NCBI GenBank assembly: GCA_027604705.1
Contig: JADHYV010000116.1
Coordinates: forward strand, 1 to 34,477
Length of the DNA: 34,477 bases
Source of the DNA: Allomyces arbusculus
Lineage: Eukaryota > Blastocladiomycota > Blastocladiomycetes > Blastocladiales > Blastocladiaceae
Reading direction: 5' to 3'
Positions 27,298-34,477 of this stretch are shown here, piece by piece (positions within the stretch are counted from its first letter, which is position 1; every line of letters begins with the position of its first letter). A model generated the notes under the pieces. It was not told the origin of the DNA and ran no database searches. It was given only the letters and a program-made list of their open reading frames with translations. A program made the translations under genes and the position numbers.

Positions 27298-30200
27298 TTA
27301 CCCGATCGCCTGCAACCGCCGCAACTCATCATCCGAGCACTCGAGCAACGCATGCAGTACCGGGACGAGCTGCGGCCGCATCGCCTTCTTCTCCAAGAAA
27401 CTCATAATGACCGACTTGAGGTAGAGCACGTTCACGGGCTTGACCCCCGGGTTATCCAAATCCAGCGGCATCGAACCCGACGCCGTCGACGCGACACTCA
27501 TCCTGCGCGCGCCCGCGGCCGGAGGCATGGCGGCCGCCAATCCGACCCCATTCGTACTCGGCGACGGCGATACGGGCGGGATTGACGTGGCCGAATTCGC
27601 GCGCGACAATTTCCTGACTTCGTCCTTGAGCGACCGGTTCACGTGCTTCAAGTGCGTCTCGCGCGACGCCAGCGCCTCCAAGTCCGTCGCAAGCCGCTCG
27701 TTCAACGCCTGCACGTCGGCCACTTGCTCGCTGAGCGCCTGCCGCGCGCGTTCCGCCGCGTCGCGATCGGCCGCGGCTTTCTCGAGTGCGGCGATTCGTG
27801 AGTGGGCCGCGGCGACTTCGGCGCGTGCGGCATTCGCCTCGTCCTGAACTCGCCGCAGGTCGGTTCGCGCGCGGTCGGCGGACCGTTTGGCCTCCTCGAT
27901 CGACGCGTGTGCTGCGGCCATGTCGGCGGCCAGTTCGGCGGCTCGGTCCTCGGCGTTACGCGCGAGCGCGGCCGCGTCGGCGGCAGCGGCCTCGGCCTCG
28001 GCAACCGCCGCAGCGAGTTCGCGGCGCTCGTCGTCGAGCCGCGCTTCGAGCTCGAGTGCGCGCGCTCGCGCGGCCTCGTGATCCCGCGCCTTGGCGGCGA
28101 AGAGAGCCTTGGACGTGGCCAACTCATCGGCGGCACGGCGTGCGGTGGCCACAGCGTCGGCGGCTTCGGCGGCAGCACGATCACGGGCGGCCTGTGCATC
28201 GCGCACGGCGTGCTCGAGGTCGGCGACGGCCGCCTGCTGCTGCGCGATTTGCGTGCGCATGTGCGAGAGTTGCGCGCGGTCAGCATCGGCCGCGGCGAGC
28301 TCGTCCTGGGCGGCCGTGAGCCGCGCGGTGGCTTCACCGAGCTGGTCGTTCAACTGCGCGACGTGTGCGCGGAGGGGGCCGACTTCCTGCGATTCTTCAG
28401 CGAGCGCGCGCATCTGGGTTTCCATGATGCGTAGCCGCTCGCCGTTTTCCTCGTCTTTGCTGCGGTACTGACGAAGTTGCATGCGGAGTTCGCTGAGCGC
28501 CTGTGAGGTTACATCAGTTGCGTTAGCGACCCTTCGTTCAGACGAAGGAGTAAAAAGTGTTGATCGTACCTGAGCATGTGCTGCTTCCATCGCATGCACC
28601 GCCTCGGCCTGCTCCACGCGCACCCGATCCATATCGGCCCGCGCGCGATCTGCCTGCTCCTGCCGCGCCTGGTTGACGCGGCGGTCCGCGTCGGCCGTCA
28701 AGTCGCGCACGTGCCGCTGGTACTCGGCCGCCACGACCTCGCGCATGCGCTGGGCCTCGGCAGCGAGTGCCGCATCGTGCTCGGCGCGCAAGGTAGCGAG
28801 CGCGGTCTCGTGCTCGTGTACGAGCGTCTCGCGCTCGGCGTGCCACGCGGCCTGCGCCACGTCGAGATCGCCGTCGGCTTGGTCGAGCGCGGCGGCGAGC
28901 GTCGCCTTGTGCTCGTCTTGCAAGTCGGCGAGGGCACGCGTGTGGTCGGCGCGGACGCTGTCGAGTTCGGCTGCGTGTGCGGCATGGACGTCGGCAATGG
29001 TCGACTCGTGCTGGGCAGTCAAGTCGTGGACAACAGCATCGTGCTCGGCCTTGGCAGCGGCGAGCGCGTCAGCGAGCGCGTTGGCGTGAGCAGCCTTGAG
29101 CGCATCGACCTCTGCGGCATGCGCACTCGTGAGCTGATCGAGGTCCGATGCATGCGCCGCCTTGAGCGCATCCACCTCCTTCGCATACTCCTCCTTGGCC
29201 GCTGCTACCTCGGCCTCGTGCGCGGCCCTGACCGCGTCCAGCTCCTCCTTGACCGCATCCAACTCATCGGCCAACTCCGCCAACCGCGCATCGTCACTCG
29301 CCGCCTCGCCACCGCCATTCACAGCCACGTTCTCGAGGGACTCGCGTGCCGACGCGAGTTCGGCCTCGACCGCGGCCAATGCGGCCGCATGCGATTCCTT
29401 GATCTCTGCCACTTTCTTGGCATGGTTGCGTTTGAGGTTCTTAACGTTGGGCTTTTGTGCGGCCTCGAGTTCGGCCGCGTGCCGGTCCTTGATCCGCGAA
29501 ATTTCGGCGCGCAGCGACTCGACTTCGTCGGATGGCGGTGCAGGCACAGCAGATTGTGCGTCGGCGAGTTGAGACTGCAGGATAGCGATTTCGGCACGGA
29601 GCGAGTCGACGGTGTCCGTGTGTGCCGCCGTCGCGGATTGAGCGTCTGCAAGTTGCGCGTGCAGAGACGCGACGGTATTGGCGTGGGTGGCTTGCGCGTC
29701 AGCGAGCTGCGCTTCCAGAGACGCGACTGTATCAGCGTGAGCAGATTGCACGTTGGCGAGCTGCGCTTCCAGGGACGCAACGCGGTCGGCGTGCGTGGAC
29801 TGCGCGGTGGAGAAGTCGGCGCGGAGCGTGGCGAGTTGTGCGTCGTAGTCGGAAACGAGCTATTGAGTTGGCAAGTCACGGATCAGTCTGCTGCGTCGTG
29901 GGGGACGCGGGTCAGTGGCAGAGGAAACATACTGCCGCCTTTTCAGCGGTCGTCGCGTCGACTTGAGCCTCGAGAGATGCGATCCGGTCCTGGAAAGAGT
30001 CGCTCGTCAATCATCGTGCCCGATCGGATCGTGAGAAGGAGCTGAAGTGCATGACGGACCTGCTGAGCTGTTGCCTTCTGAGCCTCGACAGACGCTTGAT
30101 CAGCGTGCTCCTGGCGCACTGCCGCGAGCTCCGCCTCCAAGCGCGAAACGGTCTCCTGGTCAACGTTCATGGCGCACAAATCGGTCAGCAAACGCGCTCA

Positions 30201-30644
30201 GGTCGGAGTTGGCCAGATGTTTCCCCAAACACCATGCCAAAAACAAACCTGCGCCGCTTCCAGCTGCCCCTGCGCATCCTCTCCTGCGTCCGCATCTGCA
30301 TCGCCATTCGCTGTCGCATCCCCTTGCAAACTCAGCACCTCGCCAACATGCGGGGCCAGTACAGGCGCGAGCACCGGCGACGTTTGGCACTCGACCGCGG
30401 CAGTCGGCACCTGCAGCGGCGCCGGCGGTGGTGCGCCGCCACTGCGCTTGAGTCGCGACTTGAGCAACATGTCGATCTTTTGCTGCAGCGCCTGGTTCTG
30501 GCTCGTCAGGTCGGCAACGCGCGCATTCGACTTGGCCTGTGCGTCCTGCGCGCGCTCCATGAGTTTCTGCAGCCGCTCGGCAAGCTGGTCGTTGAGCGCC
30601 TCGAGGTCGCGCACGCGCGCGGCCGCATCGGTTGCGCTTGCCAT
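27298..30644 (-). CDS. GRIP-domain golgin (Imh1/golgin-245-like coiled-coil tether)
   Basis: Five exons, 30644-30249, 30155-30060, 29989-29933, 29859-28570 and 28500-27298, give 1013 residues. Introns are 93, 70, 73 and 69 nt. Nearly the whole protein is coiled coil, beginning RVRDLEALNDQLAERLQKLM, with a Pro/Ala-rich break near residues 70-110 and long Ala/Glu/Arg heptad stretches. Residues about 194-268 contain four tandem 18-21 residue units (SLEAQLADAQATHANTVA type). The last 45 residues are the GRIP domain: VNVLYLKSVIMSFLEKK, MRPQLVPVLHALLECSDDEL. The Tyr of YLKSV is the residue that binds Arl1-GTP in known golgins and places them on the trans-Golgi. The fourth intron has no stop and is 69 nt, so its retention would add 23 residues. 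The role as a vesicle tether is from the family. Confidence 0.9.
29605..29829 (-). repeat. tandem 54-bp coding repeats in the golgin gene
   Basis: Four units, three of 54 bp and one of 63 bp, encode variants of SLEAQLADAQATHANTVA. An 18-residue period equals one heptad plus one 11-residue unit, so the repeat region may have a different coiled-coil twist from the rest of the rod. Confidence 0.75.
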
Positions 30645-31259
30645 GGTGATGGTGGGTGTGGGTGCGGGTCGGTGGTTGGGTGCGGAAGGACCGAGGAAGG
30701 GACGGATCGGGTCGACTGCCGGCGGTCGTGGCGAGCTGGGGCCGGAGCCGGATGGAATGCCGCTAGTTATGCGCGTCTTGGGCGTCTGGTGCGCGTGCGA
30801 GACTTGTTTGGCGGGAGCTGTTCAGGCCGGGCTGTCGAGATGTGGTTGCGCCGAGAGAAAGAGCAGACGTTGGCGTTGCGGCGCACTGCGCCTCGACCAG
30901 GCCGTTGATGCGAGCGGCCGCTTGAGCGGTGGATGCACGGCAGGTCGGCCTCACCGCACTCGCGGCCAGTCGCTCGTGACGACGCCTCTGGACGGAAGTC
31001 CCCTGGCTTCGCCCAACTCTGGCCTGCCAACCCGCCGCTTCTTCTCGGCCTTTCTCTTCAGCGGCGTCGGCCTTGGGCAGCACCATTCCATTGCTTCATC
31101 AAACCCGTCTCCGGCTGCAAGCTACCGCCGCTGCAATCAGCGAACACTCAGCCGCGCTTGCTTGGAGTTCATCGTTCAGCAAGCCCAGCACAGCGTCCAA
31201 CTCGCCAGGACCAAAAGTCGTCGAGCCACACCAGCGCCAGCGCCGTGCTGCCCGCCACC
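30645..31259. other. divergent promoter region (golgin and bestrophin-like gene)
   Basis: About 0.6 kb between two divergent start codons. Open frames here mirror no family. The + leader ends CCCGCCACCATGG. No repeat stands out. Confidence 0.5.
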
Positions 31260-32923
31260 ATGGTCCCGCCGCCGAACCGCATCGAACTCAAGTCCAAGGT
31301 CGTGGGCGTCTGGCCCACGGCGTTCCGCGTCCGCGGGTCGGTCCTCAAGCGCGTCTGGCTGCCCATGGTATGCATCGGCCCAAGAGCGAGGCGGCTCCAG
31401 TGCTCAAAACCATGCACCATCTTTTCGAGTACCATGTATTGACGCTATGGCGGTCGGCCCTAGCTCATCTTCTCGCTCTGGGCCACGTTCATCACCGTCA
31501 TCAACACCTACGTGTGCGCGTTCAAGGTGCGGTGAAATTGTTCTCGCGGGGAGTGTCGTGGGGTTGCGCCGTGCTCACGACGAGCACCTCGTAGTTCCCG
31601 CCAGGAATCGTGTTTATCACCGTCACGTCGTTTGTCATCTCGCTCTTGCTTGGTTTCCGGTGCGTCTCCATCTTGTCCACCCGATTTTTGAGCCCCAGGT
31701 CGCCAGAAGCGCGCAAGACTGGCACTTACATTTGACCGTGTTCACCGACATCCAGCACCTCGTCGGGCTACGACCGCTTTAACGAAGGCCGTAAAGTGTG
31801 GGCCACCCTGACTGTCTGCGTGCGCAACCTCGTTCGCGTCATTTGGATCGGTATCGATGAGCCCAAAGGCAACGACAACAGCTCGGAAAAGATTGCCGCG
31901 CTCAAGCTGATTCTGGCATTCGTGTACGCTCCTTTCTTCTCAGTCTGCCGCTCACGCATCGCCTTGTCCTCACCTGTTTGAAATTCTAGCATTTCGGTCC
32001 GCAACCACGCGCGCGGCGAAGACGGCCTGCTCGACTCTCTTGGTGACGTCAAGCCCGAATACGCCAACCTGCTCCCGCACTACAAGCAGTCGCGGTTCGA
32101 GACCGACGGCGCGCTCCTGACCACGCCCAACCACCTGTCCATGGACCTGCTGCACATTTTGACGGCCTACACGGACTCGCACATTCGCGCGGGCAACATT
32201 GACCTGCCACAGTTTTCGCAAATCATTGCCTCGCTGAATGGCATGGCCGATGCCTACACGTCGGTCGAGCGCATTGTCTCAACGTGCGTGATCCAACTTC
32301 GTCGTCGCGAGTTGAAAAGAGTGGTTGCTGACCAGTACGTTCGCCGCCTATGTAGCCCCATTCCGCGCGCGTACGCCGTGCACCTGCAGCAAATCGTTTA
32401 TATTTACCTGATCATGCTCCCGCTGCAAATCTACGGCGACTTCAAGGCCTGGTGCATCATGGTCACGGCGCTCGTCACGTTTGCGTTTGTCGGTGTCGAA
32501 ATGATTGGCACGGAAAGTACGTACTCCCTCGTGTTGCCCACAGCACGCGGCGAGTCGCGCTGACCACTCTCCACCCTCAATCGCTGCGTATACTTAGTCG
32601 AGAATCCCTTCGGCACCGACGCCAACGACCTCGAGCTCGACGAGTTCATTGCCGAACTCGACGCGGAACTGCTCGACCTCGTCTCGAATAAGCGGTCCGA
32701 GCTTATTGCCGACTGGGACTTGACCGAGGAAGAACTCGCTGTCGATGCTCTGACGCAGGGCCGGTTCACGGAGACGCTGTCGCGGACAGGCCCGATCATC
32801 GGATCGGTCGCCAACATGGGCTACTCCAAGAGCAAGCATAAGGACGCCGGTGACGCAGTCGAGGCTGGTGCCGCGGGCGGGGCCGGAGGCGGGGGTGGTG
32901 GCATGGCCGGCGGTGAAGAGTAG
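31260..32923 (+). CDS. bestrophin/UPF0187 family anion-channel-like protein
   Basis: Seven exons, 31260-31367, 31464-31526, 31595-31659, 31756-31923, 31990-32283, 32356-32516 and 32598-32923, give 394 residues. Introns are 96, 68, 96, 66, 72 and 81 nt. Family motifs are SVLKRVWLPM, helix 1 LIFSLWATFITVINTYV, helix 2 GIVFITVTSFVISLLLGF ending FRTSSGYDRFNEGRKVWATL, RNLVRVIW, then PIPRAYAVHLQQIVYIYLIM, helix WCIMVTALVTFAFVGVEMIG and EIENPFGTDANDLELD. These match the RFP-TM/UPF0187 group of bestrophins, pentameric chloride or anion channels in animals and bacteria; the fungal members are poorly characterised. The C-terminus is a Gly/Ala-rich tail. The junctions are well supported because each one restores a conserved motif. 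Confidence 0.92.
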
Positions 32924-33158
32924 TCGTTTGGGTGTGGTTGCTGGGGGTATGGAAATTCGAGCAGATGCCTTTTGCGGTTTAGCTTCTTTGTTTTTTTCTT
33001 TGCATCCGTCCGCACATCTGTCCAATACATTTTTGTCTTAACCGGACTTGAGATGTTGCTCGTGTTATTCAAGCTGAAGTTGCAAAAGGAAACGATTTTT
33101 CACTTGCACGATGCCAAAAACTTTATGTACAAACCGCACGACCTCCCTCCACCACTCC
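32924..33158. other. convergent 3' spacer
   Basis: A 235-nt gap between the stops of the bestrophin-like and Nuf2-like genes. T-rich around 32980-33010 (TTTGTTTTTTTCTTTG). No gene. Confidence 0.5.
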
Positions 33159-34342
33159 TCACATCTCCATTGCATTCCCCTCGTCCCCATCCTCGTCCTC
33201 ATCCGCGCTAAACATGACGCTCTGCCCCATCTGCGCCTCCATGGCATCGACGTACTTGACAACCGTCTGCGCCAGGACCTCGTACTTGGCCTCGATCACC
33301 GCGCACTCGGCGAGGTACTTGTCGCGCATCGCCTGCGTCGCCGCCTTGACCTGCTCGATATTGCGAGCTTCCTCGGCGGCAGCATCGTCAACAATCATCT
33401 GCTGATTCCGCGCCAAGTCGAGCGCCTTCAGCGCCTCCTCGCACTCGGCCTTGCGAACGTCGAGCTCCTTGGCCAGCTGTCGGCGCTGTTCCGCAATCAG
33501 CGCCGTCATTTCCGTGACTTTGCGGTCTTCGTTCTAGAAATAACAAAGCGCGCGAGGAGTGAGGACGGCGGCGCGCGGAACACGGCGTTCGTGAGAGGCG
33601 GGGCCATACGTTCACTTTGGTCTCCATATCATTGGCCTTGAGCTCAATGCTCGTGAGCGTGTTCTTCTTCTCCATCACGTCGCGGCGCACCTGGCCGAGG
33701 TCCTTGCGCAGGTCCTGCACCTCGATAAGTTTCCTCGTAAAGTCGCCAACGTCCTGACAATAAACGAAATACAAATGAGTCTCGCAGTTCGAAACAAAGC
33801 GCATGATGGGGGGGGGGGGGGGGCACAGAACGTACCGGCATCGCGGCTTTGATTTCCCGCAGCATCGCCTGGCAGGTATTGACCCCCTCGTGGTGCCTGG
33901 TAATCGCGTTGACCAGTTCCTGTTTCGACTTCTTGAGCGTATCAATCGACTAAACAATCCCACACCGCTGTTAGCCCACCGCCACTCAATCACACCACCC
34001 CACTCGTCCGCGCCAACGTACCGCGTGCCACGCCTTTGGGTCATCAATCACCCACTTTTCCAGCTGCCGGGCCTCGGCCTCGAGACTTTGCAGTTCCGTC
34101 GTGCGCGTCGCGATCTCGTCCTTGATCGCCTCGGCATCCTCCTCGGCCTGTTTGATCGCTTTGACTTTGGCCTCGTAGGCGCGCCCAGCCGCCGCGGCCT
34201 CGCGGTCGAGCTCAATATTGCGCTTGCCCACAGCTTTCGCCTCCTCCTTGTCGCGCCGGTCCTTCTCGATCCGCTGCTGCTTTTGCGCGGTCAGTTGGTC
34301 GTGCTCGTCAAAGACTTCGAGCCGGCGCAGCTCAATCTTGTC
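33159..34342 (-). CDS. NUF2: Nuf2-like kinetochore coiled-coil protein (C-terminal part)
   Basis: Four exons, 34342-34022, 33949-33836, 33753-33610 and 33533-33159, give the last 317 residues; the N-terminal calponin-homology part lies beyond the window. Introns are 72, 82 and 76 nt. The visible protein is coiled coil. It opens DKIELRRLEVFDEHDQLTAQ, resembling the start of the coil after the Nuf2 head. WVIDDPKAWHAVSIDTLKKS resembles the conserved VDSPEKL segment of Nuf2. The C-terminal exon has KYLAECAVIEAKYEVLAQ and VVKYVDAMEAQ, ending with an acidic tail DEDEDGDEGNAMEM. Nuf2 joins Ndc80, Spc24 and Spc25 in the complex linking kinetochores to microtubules. The assignment is by resemblance of short segments; another coiled-coil protein is possible. 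Confidence 0.6.
33808..33823. repeat. 16-nt G homopolymer (C on the coding strand) inside a Nuf2-like intron
   Basis: On the gene's strand it is a C16 tract about 12 nt after the 5' splice site of the 82-nt intron 33835-33754. The rest of the intron ends with a normal TTTATTGTCAG acceptor. Length is probably variable. Confidence 0.7.
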
Positions 34343-34477
34343 CTGGACGTGAGGAGGGGGGGGGGGGGGGGGGTGGGGGTGAGGGGGGGGGTCGGTGTGA
34401 ATTAAGGAAAGAATATCGAACACGGAACAGCCCCGCCGGGTTCTCCAGGTGCCCCACCAAACACATAAACCCATGCC
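34343..34477 (-). other. intron and unresolved upstream exon of the Nuf2-like gene
   Basis: On the minus strand the sequence before 34342 is C-rich (an 18-nt run and two shorter runs at 34356-34391), ending TCCTCACGTCCAG, a good 3' splice site. Further upstream, near 34477-34425, one frame reads GHLENPAGLF, which could be coding, but I could not find a donor that joins it in frame to the next exon. The previous exon therefore remains unresolved at the window edge. Confidence 0.4.

Noticed and set aside
28576-30045. 489-residue + strand open frame antisense to the golgin
   Set aside because: It crosses golgin introns and exons without respect for splice sites, and its regularity comes from the coiled-coil repeats on the other strand.
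1-34477. Retroviral, LTR, Polinton, phage or toxin elements, CRISPR arrays and operons
   Set aside because: No reverse transcriptase, integrase, capsid, terminal repeat pair or spacer array could be recognised on either strand.

Overview
The window looks like nuclear DNA from a fungus. It is very GC-rich, with strong G/C preference at third codon positions, and genes lie on both strands with short GT-AG introns. I place 33 introns. The 32 firmer ones are mostly 61-97 nt, with one of 212 nt; the other, in gene 1, is a 53-nt candidate. Donors are mostly GTACGN, GTATGN or GTGCGN. The gene set (Mon1, Vps35, Rlp24, Cdc123, Arc1/AIMP1-like, Nuf2-like, a GRIP golgin, a UPF0187/bestrophin-like channel and a protein with the fungal RLENxSWR motif) points to fungi. 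The extreme GC content and intron density would suit an early-diverging chytrid or blastocladiomycete-type lineage, but that is inference. There is no operon, CRISPR array, phage or recognisable intact transposon. Window-wide, the content is ordinary eukaryotic housekeeping with some unusual details.

Layout from left to right: a C/G homopolymer-rich edge (1-411); a repeat-helix protein with a possible spliced membrane tail (412-2399, +); a universal stress protein (3047-3832, +); a 1025-residue Treslin/Sld3-like replication-initiation protein whose two exons look like two separate genes if the intron is missed (4132-7275, -); a TMEM256/DUF423 membrane protein (8573-9062, +); MON1 (9377-10907, -); a cyclin K/T-type cyclin (11285-12618, -); an Arc1/AIMP1-like tRNA-binding protein (13117-14534, -); a 1.3 kb spacer with diverged short repeats and a degenerate tRNA-like fold (14535-15810); a BTB/POZ protein (15811-17505, -); VPS35 (17624-20747, -); a Mks1-like RLEN-motif protein (21776-23172, -); RLP24 (24415-24900, +); CDC123 (25384-26665, +); a GRIP-domain golgin (27298-30644, -); a bestrophin-like channel (31260-32923, +); and the C-terminal part of a Nuf2-like kinetochore protein running off the right edge (33159-34342, -).

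The genes do not form one pathway. Loose themes are endosome/Golgi traffic (MON1, VPS35, golgin), translation and ribosome assembly (ARC1-like, RLP24, CDC123) and cell cycle or transcription control (Treslin/Sld3-like, Nuf2-like, cyclin). The most noteworthy items are the Treslin/Sld3-like protein with its dense cluster of CDK-type sites, the 15-residue repeat protein with a candidate alternative membrane-anchor exon, two stop-free introns whose length is a multiple of three, and 16-24 nt G/C runs, two of which supply the pyrimidine-rich part of introns. All exon boundaries were deduced by eye from reading frame, splice signals and family conservation; none is transcript-supported.
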